A stretch of DNA of 64,000 nt, taken from Acinetobacter qingfengensis. Its GTDB lineage: Bacteria > Pseudomonadota > Gammaproteobacteria > Pseudomonadales > Moraxellaceae. This document shows positions 38,097-47,585 of this stretch, piece after piece. Each line of letters opens with the position of its first letter. The stretch's first letter is position 1. The position numbers and the translations under genes are program-made. The stretch lies in the NCBI RefSeq assembly GCF_008693185.1, contig NZ_VXKN01000006.1:98672-162671 (forward strand), read 5' to 3'. Below the pieces are notes generated by a model. It saw only the letters and a program-made list of their open reading frames with translations, was not told the DNA's origin and ran no database searches.

Positions 38097-38287
38097 CAAT
38101 TTAATGAGATAGTGTGTAAGTTTTATCTGCATGTTGCTGTAATATACAATTTGATACACTATAATAGCGAAAGCACCACGAGATGTGAGTGCTTTTCTTT
38201 TTTTATGCGGTCATGTTTTGATGTATTCAACTTAATTTTTTAGTTAAATCAGTATAAATTTTTGGGTTGTAATTTTTAGGAGTGTTT

Positions 38288-39517
38288 ATGGATTATATTC
38301 TAAGTCCTACTTTTAGTTTAATGTTGGCAGTTCTGGTACTTTATACCGGTCGAATATTAAATAAACAAATTCCTTTTTTAACTAAATATAATATTCCTGA
38401 ACCTGTTGCTGGTGGTCTGGTCGGTGCCATTATTTTTTATATTGTGCATCAATATTTTGGCTATACCGTTTCTGTCAATAAAACCATGCAAGATACTTTT
38501 ATGTTGATGTTTTTCGCATCAATCGGTTTAAGTGCTAATTTTTCCAAGTTAAGAGAAGGTGGTAAACCACTGGTTATTTTTCTGATCGCAATTTCATTTT
38601 TTGTCTTAATACAAAATGGTATCGGAATGGCGGTTGCTAAAGCAGTTGGACTTGATCCATTAATGGGTATTGTGGCCGGTTCAATTGCGTTAATTGGTGG
38701 TTTGGGTACGGCTGGTGCATGGGGGCCAATCTTTGAGAGCAAATATGCTGTTGAAGGAGCATTGCCTATGGGAATTGCCAGTGCAACTTTTGGTATGGTC
38801 ATTGGCGGATTAATGGGTGGGCCGTTGGCGCGTTATTTAATCCGTAAGCATAAACTTGCAATGCCAATTAGTCAGCAGGAGCAAACAGAAAGTAATGATG
38901 TGCCTGTTTCTGAACAGGAATATGTGTTTGAACAACCGCATCGAGTGCGTCTGATTACATCTGATAATGCCATTACAACATTGGGTATGTTTGCATTTAC
39001 CTTGGCTTTTGCCACAATTATGCGTGATATTACAATGGATACAATGTTTGAGTTACCAACTTTTGTCTGGGCATTGGGTGGTGGTATTTTATTGCGTAAT
39101 GTTTTGGAAAGTGTTTTTAAACAGGAAATTTTTGATCGTTCTATTGACGTTTTTGGTAATACGGCTTTGGCATTATTTTTGGCAATGGCATTGGTATCAC
39201 TGAAATTATGGCAACTTGCCGATCTGGCATTACCTATGATCTTATTATTAATTGCTCAGACTATTACCATGTGGTTATTTGCTGTATATGTATCTTTTCG
39301 AGTGATGGGCAGCAACTATGATTCAGCCGTTTTGGGCGCTGGATTATGTGGTTTTGGTATGGGTGGAACTGCAAATGCAATTGCGAATATGCAAGCGATT
39401 ACCAATATGTATGGTCCCTCACATAAGGCCTTTTTGATTGTGCCATTGGTTGGTGCGTTTTTTATTGACTTGGTGAATGTCGTCGTCATTCAAGGCTTTT
39501 TAAAGTTTTTTGGTTAA
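38288..39517 (+). CDS. gltS: Sodium/glutamate symporter
   Basis: The 409-residue inner membrane carrier has two homologous halves of about five helices each. GltS signatures seen are IPEPVAGGLVGAI near 40, IGLSANFSKLREGGK, and the reentrant-loop segments GSIALIGGLGTAGAWGP and AGLCGFGMGGTANAIANM. It imports glutamate with sodium. ATG 38288 is preferred, because TAGGAG lies six bases upstream; the frame opens at GTG 38282. A strong terminator follows. Confidence 0.95.
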   Translation: MDYILSPTFSLMLAVLVLYTGRILNKQIPFLTKYNIPEPVAGGLVGAIIFYIVHQYFGYTVSVNKTMQDTFMLMFFASIGLSANFSKLREGGKPLVIFLIAISFFVLIQNGIGMAVAKAVGLDPLMGIVAGSIALIGGLGTAGAWGPIFESKYAVEGALPMGIASATFGMVIGGLMGGPLARYLIRKHKLAMPISQQEQTESNDVPVSEQEYVFEQPHRVRLITSDNAITTLGMFAFTLAFATIMRDITMDTMFELPTFVWALGGGILLRNVLESVFKQEIFDRSIDVFGNTALALFLAMALVSLKLWQLADLALPMILLLIAQTITMWLFAVYVSFRVMGSNYDSAVLGAGLCGFGMGGTANAIANMQAITNMYGPSHKAFLIVPLVGAFFIDLVNVVVIQGFLKFFG

Positions 39518-39539
39518 GGTTATAGTTGATTAGCCTAAG

Positions 39540-39569
39540 TCCGATATCACTCGTGATATCGGATTTTTT
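39540..39569 (+). terminator. Rho-independent terminator of gltS
   Basis: TCCGATATCA and TGATATCGGA form a perfect 10-bp stem around CTCG, followed by a T run on the plus strand. Confidence 0.9.
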
Positions 39570-40209
39570 ATTTTCTAAATTTTTTATAAAGAATTTTTGC
39601 AGTAATCGCTAGGGCAATAACCAATATAATCAGTCCAGTATTCTGTAAGACTTGATGCATCAATACGGGATTATTTCCCAAATAATATCCAATACAGGCG
39701 AGAAAGCTGGTCCAGATTAGCGTTCCCATTGTGCTGTATAACATAAATTTGGTAAATGGCATTTGACTCATACCAGCCGGAATGCTAATCAACGAACGTA
39801 CTGCAGGAATCATACGTCCAAAAAATACAATGCGATGTCCATATTTCTCAAACCAGATTAATGCCTTGTTCACATCCTTGGATTGAATAAATAGATATTT
39901 TCCATAATGATCTATCCATTTAAATAGTAGTGATTTTGGAATTTTTCTTCCAATCCAGTAAAGTGTTGCAGCAGCCAATATTGAGCCTACACTACCGGCA
40001 ATAATGACACCTAATAATTGAAGCTGTCCTTGAGAAGCAGTGTAACCTGCGGAGGGCATAATAATTTCAGATGGAATTGGTGGAAATATATTGTCCAGAA
40101 ACATGAGCAAGGCAATACCGAAGTAACCCAGTTGCTCCATGATATTTAATACCCATTCTTTTAAATCCATACCATATATTTTTTTGTGATCAGAATATTC
40201 ATGTTGCAA
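39568..40209 (-). CDS. DedA family membrane protein
   Basis: The 213-residue protein has about five hydrophobic segments. DedA/VTT signatures are FPPIPSEIIMPSAGY in the N-terminal reentrant region and FFGRMIPAVRSLISIPAG in the middle. Members of this family flip undecaprenyl phosphate or other lipids and affect membrane charge and antibiotic tolerance. A start at ATG 40170 (MDLKEW) is possible and would remove 13 residues. The gltS terminator lies across its end. Confidence 0.88.
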   Translation of the reverse strand: MQHEYSDHKKIYGMDLKEWVLNIMEQLGYFGIALLMFLDNIFPPIPSEIIMPSAGYTASQGQLQLLGVIIAGSVGSILAAATLYWIGRKIPKSLLFKWIDHYGKYLFIQSKDVNKALIWFEKYGHRIVFFGRMIPAVRSLISIPAGMSQMPFTKFMLYSTMGTLIWTSFLACIGYYLGNNPVLMHQVLQNTGLIILVIALAITAKILYKKFRK

Positions 40210-40457
40210 AAAAAACAGGTTAAATACCAGATGTTTTAAGTTATTTTGTTTGTCATGTGTCTATGCAGATTTGGGGGAGAAGTTGCCAGATATATCCATT
40301 AATTGCTTCTCGATTTTTAAATTTTTCCATTAGTTTATCTTCGTCCAATGTATGATGTTGTAATAAGCAAATGTCGTACTTAAATTGATAATAATAATTC
40401 ACTTGACTGTGAAAAATTTCAGATGATTCTCGATTCAATAAAATAAATCCAGTAAAT

Positions 40458-40485
40458 AAAAAATGCCATAGATGATCTATGGCAT
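40458..40485 (-). terminator. Rho-independent terminator of trhO
   Basis: ATGCCATAGA and TCTATGGCAT form a perfect 10-bp stem with a 3-base loop; the minus strand continues TTTTTTATTT. Confidence 0.88.
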
Positions 40486-40510
40486 GAAAATATTGAGTAA
40501 TATAAAAATA

Positions 40511-41443
40511 TTACAGGCGTTTACGTTTGGCTGATACAATCTGTGATTGACGCATACGGAAACCTTCTTTTTGTTGTTCTGTAGTTTTATCAATACAGTG
40601 TATACAGGAAACACCATGTTCATAACTTGGTAAGGCCCGCTCTTCTGGTGTAGTTGGCCAACCACAAGCATGACATTTCTCGTTAATCCCTTCCTGAAGA
40701 CCATGTGTAACAGCTGTACGTCCATCAAAAACGAAACATTCACCTTTCCATAGACTTTTTTCTGCCGGCATTTCTTCTAAATATTTTAAAATACCACCTT
40801 TCAGGTGATAAACATCTTTAAAACCTTCCTGTAATAATAGGGAAGTAGATTTTTCGCAGCGAATTCCACCAGTACAAAACATGGCAACTTTTTTATCTTT
40901 ATGATTTGCCAGTTGTTGACGTACATAATCAGGAAATTCACGGAAAGTTTCTGTTTGTGGGTCAATGGCACCTTGAAAGGTTCCTGCTTTATATTCATAG
41001 TCATTACGGGTATCGATGAGAATCACATCGTCACGACTAATTAATTCGTTCCACTCTTCAGGATCACAGTAATGTCCAACCAAACTACGTGGTTTAACTT
41101 CTACACCTAATGTTACAATTTCTTTTTTTAGTTTGATTTTCATTTTGCGAAAAGGTTTTTCATGACTTTCAGACTCTTTATACTCAAGATTATCAAAGCC
41201 TTCATTTTGCAAAAATTGGTTAATGCTATCGATCGCATGTCGATCACCAGCAACTGTACCGTTAATCCCTTCACCTGCTACAATAAGCGTGCCACACAAA
41301 TTAATTGATTGAACAAGATTAATTAAACGTTCACGTAAATCTGCTGGATCAGCAACTTCACGGAATTGATAAAGTGCAGCAACAACCCAAGGGGTGTTCG
41401 CTTGTTCTGCGACAGGTGCAAGCTGTTCTACAGTAGCGTTCAT
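40511..41443 (-). CDS. trhO: tRNA uridine(34) hydroxylase (YceA, rhodanese family)
   Basis: The 310-residue protein has an N-terminal acylphosphatase-like domain (about 20-115), a rhodanese domain with active-site loop CTGGIRC at 190-196, and a C-terminal Cys-rich tail (CHACGWPT, CIHCID). This is TrhO, which forms 5-hydroxyuridine at the wobble position of tRNAs using oxygen. The CTGGIR motif is diagnostic. It is a single gene with its own terminator. Confidence 0.93.
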   Translation of the reverse strand: MNATVEQLAPVAEQANTPWVVAALYQFREVADPADLRERLINLVQSINLCGTLIVAGEGINGTVAGDRHAIDSINQFLQNEGFDNLEYKESESHEKPFRKMKIKLKKEIVTLGVEVKPRSLVGHYCDPEEWNELISRDDVILIDTRNDYEYKAGTFQGAIDPQTETFREFPDYVRQQLANHKDKKVAMFCTGGIRCEKSTSLLLQEGFKDVYHLKGGILKYLEEMPAEKSLWKGECFVFDGRTAVTHGLQEGINEKCHACGWPTTPEERALPSYEHGVSCIHCIDKTTEQQKEGFRMRQSQIVSAKRKRL

Positions 41444-41556
41444 GGGATTAACTCCAATTGGTTGATAGAAATAATCAGTGCGCTATTCTAGCGGATTATT
41501 TATGATAAAGCGATTAACCCGTAATTTTTATGGGGAAATAGATAGGTTGTTGTTTG

Positions 41557-42057
41557 ATGTCTAACTTAATCATTAAAACACAGACTTATGTGGCGCTTAC
41601 ACCTTGTGCTGGACGTTGTTCAACAGTTTTTGGTGATAGTGTCTGCCGAGGATGTCGACGATTTAACCATGAAGTTATTCAATGGAATAAATATAGTATT
41701 GCCGAAAAAGCTGCGGTCTGGAAAAGATTAGATGCGCAACTGGATCAGATTTTGATTCCTATGTTGCCACAGCATCAGTTACAGCAAGTCATGCATTTTC
41801 TTGAACATAAACGCGTAAAATTAATGCCGGATGCAAGTTTAGGGCGTAAGTTATATCACGCACTCAAATTATGTGAAAAGAATATAGGTTTTGCAGATGA
41901 AAGTGGTCTGGGATTGAATAAGCAGCAAGTTAAAGCGGTTTGGAAAACTTTTGAAGCCAGAGTCTTACAACTAGCACAGGCAAGTTACGAAGTGGCCTGG
42001 TTAAGAGCGAATTTTATTCAGCAGAATATTCAAGGATTAGAAAATGACACAGAATAG
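41557..42057 (+). CDS. DUF1289 domain protein
   Basis: The 166-residue protein begins with the DUF1289 Cys signature (PCAGRCSTVF, GDSVCRGCRR), a likely metal-binding knot with four Cys. It continues FNHEVIQWNKYS, then a longer helical region rich in Gln and Lys. The usual DUF1289 protein is about 60-90 residues, so the second half is an extension of unknown role. It lies divergent from trhO. The function is unknown. Confidence 0.8.
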   Translation: MSNLIIKTQTYVALTPCAGRCSTVFGDSVCRGCRRFNHEVIQWNKYSIAEKAAVWKRLDAQLDQILIPMLPQHQLQQVMHFLEHKRVKLMPDASLGRKLYHALKLCEKNIGFADESGLGLNKQQVKAVWKTFEARVLQLAQASYEVAWLRANFIQQNIQGLENDTE

Positions 42058-42182
42058 TGCTTAGCTAAAAATGTATCAGAAAATTTATCCATAGGTTCCA
42101 AACTATTTTTTTATATCACATCGAAAAATACAGAGAATACCTGATGTAAATATATTTACATCAGGCCATTGGTTAAAATATT

Positions 42183-42842
42183 TTATAGATGATTTTCCAG
42201 ACGATATTTCACAATTTCTTCAATGGTTAATACACTGAGATGATGGGTTTGGGCATAGGCTAATACCTGAATACCCTTGGCCATTGAACCATCTTGATTG
42301 GTTAATTCAACCAATACGCCAGCCGGTTTTAAACCAGCCATTCTGGCCAGATCAACACTGGCCTCAGTATGACCACGCCGAGTCAGCAAACCACCTTCAC
42401 GTGCCCGTAATGGAAAAACATGACCTGGATGATTTAAGTCAGATGCTTGAGCATGATCACGAATCGCCGTTTGAATGGTCGTCACCCGATCTTGGGCCGA
42501 TACACCTGTGGTGACGCCTTCTTTTGCTTCAATAGTAATCGTAAACGCAGTTTGAAATTGACTGGAATTGTCTTGAACCATAGGGTTTAAAGCCAAATGA
42601 TCAGCCCATTGTTCAGTTAAACATAAACACACAATGCCGGAACCATCCCGAATCATTTGTGCCATCGTGGCTACATTTAATGTTTCCGCAGCTACAATCA
42701 GATCTGCTTCATTTTCACGATCAAAATCGTCCATGACCACAATGGGTTTTCCAGCGCGCAGATCAGCAAAAGCCTGTTGAATACGTTGCTTGGCAGGGGT
42801 AAGGGCAGAATAAAATAAATCTGTTGCAAATAAACTTGACAT
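42183..42842 (-). CDS. ribB: 3,4-dihydroxy-2-butanone-4-phosphate synthase
   Basis: The 219-residue enzyme converts ribulose 5-phosphate to the four-carbon unit of riboflavin. The acidic metal-binding loop [13 protein letters not shown] and the [14 protein letters not shown] and [16 protein letters not shown] segments are diagnostic. There is no GTP cyclohydrolase II domain, so this is the stand-alone RibB form. ATG 42842 is chosen; the frame opens at 42881. An FMN riboswitch in the leader (42945-43074) represses it when FMN is plentiful. Confidence 0.96.
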   Translation of the reverse strand: MSSLFATDLFYSALTPAKQRIQQAFADLRAGKPIVVMDDFDRENEADLIVAAETLNVATMAQMIRDGSGIVCLCLTEQWADHLALNPMVQDNSSQFQTAFTITIEAKEGVTTGVSAQDRVTTIQTAIRDHAQASDLNHPGHVFPLRAREGGLLTRRGHTEASVDLARMAGLKPAGVLVELTNQDGSMAKGIQVLAYAQTHHLSVLTIEEIVKYRLENHL

Positions 42843-42944
42843 GATGAAACGCTCTCGTAAAAAACAAATACGGCTGAACATTTCAGGACATAGAGAAAAA
42901 CAGGCTAAAAACCAGTAGTTGAAAACATACAGGTATGATGGTCG

Positions 42945-43074
42945 TCTTCTTTCATCCGGACTATACCGTCGGCTTTGGAATTACACCAAATCAGCAATAA
43001 GAAAAATTTATCGCTCGTGGGCTTTTGCAGTTGCAATTTACCACCGGTGGGGAATCACACCCCGCCCTGAAGAT
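42945..43074 (-). promoter_or_regulatory. FMN riboswitch (RFN element) of ribB
   Basis: On the minus strand the element begins CTTCAGGGCGGGGTG, then ATTCCCCACCGGTGGTAA, AGCCCACGAGCG, and ends GATTTGGTGTAATTCCA, AGCCGACGGTATAGTCCGGATG AAAGAAG. These are the conserved boxes of the RFN element in the right order. It lies about 100 bases before ribB and senses FMN. One long variable arm (AACTGCAAAAGC region) is typical. Confidence 0.95.
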
Positions 43075-43166
43075 ATAATTATTTTAGTGGTCATAAATTT
43101 GCAGAACAAGTCATAATGATAAAAAATTATAGATGAATTTCTGCTAAATTTATGAAAATTACCATT

Positions 43167-43184
43167 TTGTCATCTTGTATTCAT
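43167..43184 (+). promoter_or_regulatory. Candidate Pho box upstream of alkaline phosphatase
   Basis: TTGTCAT and TATTCAT are repeated at 11-base spacing, as in PhoB sites (CTGTCAT repeats). The first copy matches at 6 of 7 positions, the second is weaker. The site is about 55 bases before the gene start. Confidence 0.4.
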
Positions 43185-43237
43185 AATAGAGCATTAGCTT
43201 TCCTACCGTAATTCAAAACAAAAGATCAGGACAACGT

Positions 43238-44692
43238 ATGCAACATAAAATGTTAATGTTACCGATACTCATGGCAATGGTTGTGGGATGCACTACATCT
43301 GCCAATCAGCAGAGTTCAAAACCGACAGTATCTACGGCAACATCTATGAATGCGGCATTAATTGATGCGAGTGCTAAAGGTGATTTAACTGTACTGGGTG
43401 GGGCAACACGATTAAAACAGGAACGTAGTGAATTATTAAAATCATCAATTAATAGTGCGAAAGCGAAGAATGTTATCTTATTCATTGGTGATGGTACCAG
43501 CGATTCAGAAATTACAATTGCTCGTAATTATATTGAAGGTGCTTCTGGTTATTTAAAAGGTATTGATGTTCTACCATTTACGGGAAGTTATACCACCTAT
43601 TCTATTGATAAAAGCGGTACGATTAATTACGTCACAGATTCTGCAGCTTCTGCAACAGCCTGGGCAACAGGGACTAAGGCATACAATGGTGCAATTGGTG
43701 TTAATTTGAAAGGGCAAGCTCAGGCTAGCTTACTGGAAATTGCTAAAAAAGCAGGTTTAGCAACAGGTAATGTAACCACCACAGAAATACAGGATGCGAC
43801 ACCTGCCGCGATGTATGCACATGTGACCTATCGCAAATGTTATGGCCCATCCGCAACGACTAAAAGCTGCCCAACCAATGCACTTGAAAATGGTGGCCTA
43901 GGGTCGATTACGGAACAATTGATACGTTCTCATGCGGATGTCACTCTGGGCGGTGGTGCAGCAACTTTTAATGAAGTGGCCACAGCCGGTGCATTTAAAG
44001 GGCAGACTTTATTTGCTCAAGCACAAGCAAAAGGATTTAACATTGTAAAAAATGCCTCAGAACTACAGGCTGTAACGAAAGCAAACCAGCAAAAACCAGT
44101 TCTTGGTTTGTTTGCAGAAGGTAATTTACCTGTGATTTGGACGGGACCTGCATCTGTTGTAGGTGGAAATAAACTTGCTCCCGTGAGTTGCCAGAATAAT
44201 GCTGCATTCACTGCACAAACACCATTACTTAAAGATATGACAGCAAAAGCCATTGAATTACTAAAAGATAATCCTAAGGGGTTTTTCTTGCAGGTAGAAA
44301 GTGGTTCTATTGATAAAGAAAACCATGCTGGCAATATTTGTGGTCAGATTGGCGAAACTAAACAACTTGATGAAGCAATGCAAGTCGCACTACAATTCGC
44401 TAAACAACATGGAGATACTTTGATTATTGTTACAGGCGATCATGCACATACTAGCCAGATTATTCCAATAGGGGCAAATAGTCCTGGTCGTACAGTATCT
44501 TTACTTACTGCTAAAGATCACGCACCGATGGCAATTAATTATGCTACAGAAACTGGTAGTAGCCAGACACATACTGGCGTACAGGTTCGTATCGCTGCAT
44601 TCGGCCCACGTGCGGCCAATGTGAATGGCTTGCTTGATCAAACAGATTTATTCTTTGTTATTCGTGATGCACTTGGCTTGCAATCCAAATAA
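43238..44692 (+). CDS. phoA: Alkaline phosphatase, lipoprotein
   Basis: The 484-residue enzyme has a lipoprotein signal with lipobox VVGC, Cys18. Alkaline phosphatase motifs are complete: metal Asp in [11 protein letters not shown] (Asp85), nucleophile Ser135 in [18 protein letters not shown], and the zinc motif [10 protein letters not shown] near 398. It releases phosphate from organic esters in the periplasm or outer membrane. The lipid anchor is unusual for PhoA, though known in some Gram-negative bacteria. A candidate Pho box lies upstream. Confidence 0.92.
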   Translation: MQHKMLMLPILMAMVVGCTTSANQQSSKPTVSTATSMNAALIDASAKGDLTVLGGATRLKQERSELLKSSINSAKAKNVILFIGDGTSDSEITIARNYIEGASGYLKGIDVLPFTGSYTTYSIDKSGTINYVTDSAASATAWATGTKAYNGAIGVNLKGQAQASLLEIAKKAGLATGNVTTTEIQDATPAAMYAHVTYRKCYGPSATTKSCPTNALENGGLGSITEQLIRSHADVTLGGGAATFNEVATAGAFKGQTLFAQAQAKGFNIVKNASELQAVTKANQQKPVLGLFAEGNLPVIWTGPASVVGGNKLAPVSCQNNAAFTAQTPLLKDMTAKAIELLKDNPKGFFLQVESGSIDKENHAGNICGQIGETKQLDEAMQVALQFAKQHGDTLIIVTGDHAHTSQIIPIGANSPGRTVSLLTAKDHAPMAINYATETGSSQTHTGVQVRIAAFGPRAANVNGLLDQTDLFFVIRDALGLQSK

Positions 44693-44696
44693 TATA

Positions 44697-44739
44697 ATAA
44701 AAAGCCCTTTTGATCTTTGTATTGAAAGGGCTTTATTCT
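44697..44739. terminator. Bidirectional terminator between phoA and panD
   Basis: AAAGCCCTTT and AAAGGGCTTT form a perfect 10-bp stem with a 14-base loop. Both strands continue in T-rich sequence, so it serves both convergent genes. Confidence 0.85.
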
Positions 44740-44753
44740 TATTGGCTTATACT

Positions 44754-45134
44754 TTAAGCAATTTGTACCGGAATACAATTTGCAGTGTGGTTCACGGTAT
44801 TATCAGGATTAGCATAGACTAAGCGAGGCTTGTGCTCAGTAGCCTCTTTTTCATCAAAATCACCAAACGTTGCAATAATGACGATATCACCTACTTCTGC
44901 TTGATGTGCTGCACCACCATTGACAGAAATAATTCCTGAGTGATCTTCACCACGAATGGCATAGGTCGTAAAACGTTTACCATTGGTTACGTTCCAGACA
45001 TGAATTTCTTCATATTCCTTAATACCTGCAATATCCATTAATACACCATCAATTGCACAGGATCCTTCGTAATGTAATTCTGCCTGAGTTACAATGGCGC
45101 GGTGGATTTTGCATTTTAATAAACGAGATTGCAT
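44754..45134 (-). CDS. panD: Aspartate 1-decarboxylase, precursor
   Basis: The 126-residue protein is PanD, which makes beta-alanine for pantothenate and CoA. The self-cleavage site Gly24-Ser25 is in HYEGSCAID, and Ser25 becomes the pyruvoyl group. Length and the C-terminal segment [17 protein letters not shown] fit the family. It is convergent with the phosphatase gene. panB and panC are not in the window. Confidence 0.96.
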   Translation of the reverse strand: MQSRLLKCKIHRAIVTQAELHYEGSCAIDGVLMDIAGIKEYEEIHVWNVTNGKRFTTYAIRGEDHSGIISVNGGAAHQAEVGDIVIIATFGDFDEKEATEHKPRLVYANPDNTVNHTANCIPVQIA

Positions 45135-45224
45135 GGATTGTGTCCTCCAAATACTTTATGAGCATCAATTTTCATAAAGGTACATGCATTTTTCAACGCG
45201 GGAAATTGCAGTTTAAAATCGTAA

Positions 45225-45806
45225 TTAAGTGGCTTTAAATGCATTGATTGCATTCATGGCTTTGGCAATATCACCTTGAGCTAATGCTTTGGTTTGAGTT
45301 AATGCATGATCAATGGCTTGATCCATTAAATTTTGCTCATTTTTAGCTGCTTTGCTCAAAACATGTCCAGATACCCGATCCTTACTTCCAGGATGGCCAA
45401 TGCCGATTCTTAAACGTAAAAAATCAGCACCTAAATGAGGGACAATATCACGTAGACCATTATGTCCACCATGTCCACCACCATTTTTTAGACGAATTAC
45501 ACCGGGATTCATATCCAGTTCGTCATGTGCAATGAGAATTTGATTTGTAGGAATTTGATAGAATTTGGCAAAGGGTACAACACTTTGACCAGAACGGTTC
45601 ATATATGTGAGCGGTAATAATAAACGAACATCATGCCCTTCAATTTGCCCACGACCACTAATTGCATTGTATTTATTATCATTTTTAAGCTGGATGTTGT
45701 AGCGTTCAGCGAGCTGTTCTACATACCAGAAGCCTGCATTATGTCGAGTTTGGGCATATTCCGCACCCGGATTGCCCAAACCAACAATGAGTGAAAGATG
45801 ATTCAC
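45225..45806 (-). CDS. pth: Peptidyl-tRNA hydrolase
   Basis: The 193-residue enzyme frees tRNAs from prematurely released peptidyl-tRNA. Motifs: GLGNPGAEYAQTRHNAGFW with catalytic His22, TYMNRSGQSV, and AHDELDMNPGVIRLK with the catalytic Asp. It lies 23 bases after rplY on the same strand, the common rplY-pth pair. Confidence 0.97.
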   Translation of the reverse strand: MNHLSLIVGLGNPGAEYAQTRHNAGFWYVEQLAERYNIQLKNDNKYNAISGRGQIEGHDVRLLLPLTYMNRSGQSVVPFAKFYQIPTNQILIAHDELDMNPGVIRLKNGGGHGGHNGLRDIVPHLGADFLRLRIGIGHPGSKDRVSGHVLSKAAKNEQNLMDQAIDHALTQTKALAQGDIAKAMNAINAFKAT

Positions 45807-45829
45807 GACATTGTTCTCTTTACACGCGA

Positions 45830-46126
45830 TTAAGCACGTTTGAAGTCAGCGTGCATAGGTGTATTTTTAGCTGGATGACGTTGTAAAGCCTGAATTTTAA
45901 CATTTTCAACTTTGTCACCAACTTTAATTTCAATTACTTCTTCAAAAAAGTTTGCGCTTTCCAACGCTTTAACAACTTCACGAAGTTCAAGAGTAACTGT
46001 TACTGGTGCTGCATCACCACCATAGATAATTGCAGGAACCAATGCTTCACGACGAAGGCGGCGGCTCGCACCTTTCCCTTGTTTGTCATCAGCACGTGTT
46101 TGAGCATTTAATACAAAATTTGCCAT
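45830..46126 (-). CDS. rplY: 50S ribosomal protein L25
   Basis: The 98-residue protein is the short L25 form that binds 5S rRNA; it lacks the C-terminal TL5/CTC domain of longer members. It begins [26 protein letters not shown] with the basic GKGASRRLR motif and ends [12 protein letters not shown] lies 7 bases before the ATG. It is followed by pth. Confidence 0.96.
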   Translation of the reverse strand: MANFVLNAQTRADDKQGKGASRRLRREALVPAIIYGGDAAPVTVTLELREVVKALESANFFEEVIEIKVGDKVENVKIQALQRHPAKNTPMHADFKRA

Positions 46127-46181
46127 GAGAATATCCTCATTAAGTTAAATATAAGCTAGATTTGCGACCAATCCAGCAAAG

Positions 46182-46209
46182 AAAAACCCTATAACCTGAA
46201 GTTACAGGG
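46182..46209 (-). terminator. Rho-independent terminator of prs
   Basis: CCCTGTAAC and GTTATAGGG pair on the minus strand with one mismatch around a 5-base loop, followed by TTTTTC. It separates prs from rplY-pth. Confidence 0.8.
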
Positions 46210-46224
46210 CTTGAAAGCGCAATA

Positions 46225-47178
46225 TTATAGATAAGAATCGAACATTGCGCTAATAGATTCTTCGTTATTAATACGACGAATTGTTTCAGCGACCATTGCA
46301 GTTACAGAAACCTGACGAATTTTTCCAAGTTCCAGCGCTTCCTGAGAAAGCGGAATTGTGTCAGTTACAACCAATTCATCAATCACGGAATTTTTTAAGT
46401 TTTCAATGGCTTTACCTGACAATACAGGGTGAGTTGCATAGGCCAGTACACGGCTTGCGCCAAACTGTTTTAATGCATCAGCTGCTTTGCACAGTGTGCC
46501 GGCTGTATCCACCATGTCATCAACAATCACGCAATCACGGCCTTTCACATCACCAATCAAATGCATTACCTGAGATTCATTGGCTTTCTGACGGCGTTTA
46601 TCAATAATTGCAAGATCAATATCGCCCATGAGTTTTGCAACAGCACGAGCACGTACTACACCACCGACATCGGGTGAAACCACCATCAGATTATCATGTG
46701 ATTGTTGGCGTAGGTCAGCAAGTAAAGCTGGTGTACCGTAAATATTGTCAACAGGGATGTCAAAGAAGCCCTGAATCTGGTCGGCATGGAGATCAATCAT
46801 CACTACACGATCAATGCCAACGGTTGTTAGCATGTCAGCAATAACTTTAGCCGTAATTGGTACACGAGCTGAACGCGGGCGGCGATCCTGACGTGCATAG
46901 CCAAAGTAAGGAATTACAGCGGTAATACGACCAGCGCTGGCACGGCGAAGTGCATCAGCCATAACCAGAATTTCCATCAGGTTATCATTGGTCGGGGCAC
47001 AGGTTGATTGCACAATAAATACGTCTTTACCACGTACATTCTCAGTAATTTCAACAGCAATTTCACCGTCAGAAAAACGGGTCACTGATGCAGAACCTAG
47101 CGGAATATGTAAATGGCTAACAACTTTATGAGCAAATTGTGGATGTGCGTTTCCACTAAAAACGACAAGATTGGGCAT
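46225..47178 (-). CDS. prs: Ribose-phosphate pyrophosphokinase
   Basis: The 317-residue enzyme makes PRPP for nucleotide, histidine and NAD synthesis. Motifs: [11 protein letters not shown] near the start, [10 protein letters not shown], the flexible ATP loop [18 protein letters not shown], and the PRPP-binding loop [18 protein letters not shown] 47178 is the start; the longer frame reads into the tRNA-Gln gene and is not real. A tRNA-Gln gene lies 42 bases upstream on the same strand. Confidence 0.97.
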   Translation of the reverse strand: MPNLVVFSGNAHPQFAHKVVSHLHIPLGSASVTRFSDGEIAVEITENVRGKDVFIVQSTCAPTNDNLMEILVMADALRRASAGRITAVIPYFGYARQDRRPRSARVPITAKVIADMLTTVGIDRVVMIDLHADQIQGFFDIPVDNIYGTPALLADLRQQSHDNLMVVSPDVGGVVRARAVAKLMGDIDLAIIDKRRQKANESQVMHLIGDVKGRDCVIVDDMVDTAGTLCKAADALKQFGASRVLAYATHPVLSGKAIENLKNSVIDELVVTDTIPLSQEALELGKIRQVSVTAMVAETIRRINNEESISAMFDSYL

Positions 47179-47220
47179 GTAACACCCTTGTTTGTTGGCT
47201 AACTGAGAAAACTTTTGAAA

Positions 47221-47295
47221 TGGCAGGGGCGGCTGGATTCGAACCAACGGATGGCGAGATCAAAACCCGCTGCCTTACCACTTGGCGACGCCCCT
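47221..47295 (-). tRNA. tRNA-Gln (anticodon TTG), copy 1
   Basis: The 75-base gene includes the encoded CCA end. Acceptor arms AGGGGCG and CGCCCCT pair, the anticodon loop TTTTGAT has anticodon TTG reading CAA, and the T-loop GGTTCGAATCC is standard. It is identical to copies 2 and 3. It lies just upstream of prs on the same strand. Confidence 0.97.
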
Positions 47296-47408
47296 ATAGG
47301 ATGTGAACTTTAATTGCAAAAAGTGTTTTTGTCAACAGTCATTTGCAAGAAAGTTTTTTAAAATAGAGTTATAAGATATTGAATTTTATCAAATAATCTA
47401 TTTTAAGA

Positions 47409-47483
47409 TGGCAGGGGCGGCTGGATTCGAACCAACGGATGGCGAGATCAAAACCCGCTGCCTTACCACTTGGCGACGCCCCT
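47409..47483 (-). tRNA. tRNA-Gln (anticodon TTG), copy 2
   Basis: It is identical over 75 bases to copy 1, including the encoded CCA. The spacer to copy 1 is 113 bases, and only 27 bases to copy 3. Confidence 0.97.
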
Positions 47484-47510
47484 AACATGCTGACAACTTT
47501 ATTATTGAAA

Positions 47511-47585
47511 TGGCAGGGGCGGCTGGATTCGAACCAACGGATGGCGAGATCAAAACCCGCTGCCTTACCACTTGGCGACGCCCCT
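47511..47585 (-). tRNA. tRNA-Gln (anticodon TTG), copy 3
   Basis: It is identical over 75 bases to the other copies. Its first two bases overlap the last two bases of the ispE stop codon (47584-47586), so the tRNA is probably processed from an ispE-tRNA transcript. Confidence 0.97.

Noticed and set aside
40253..40438. 61-codon minus-strand frame between dedA and trhO
   Set aside because: It starts with TTG without a ribosome site, lies past the trhO terminator with no promoter seen, and I recognise no family.
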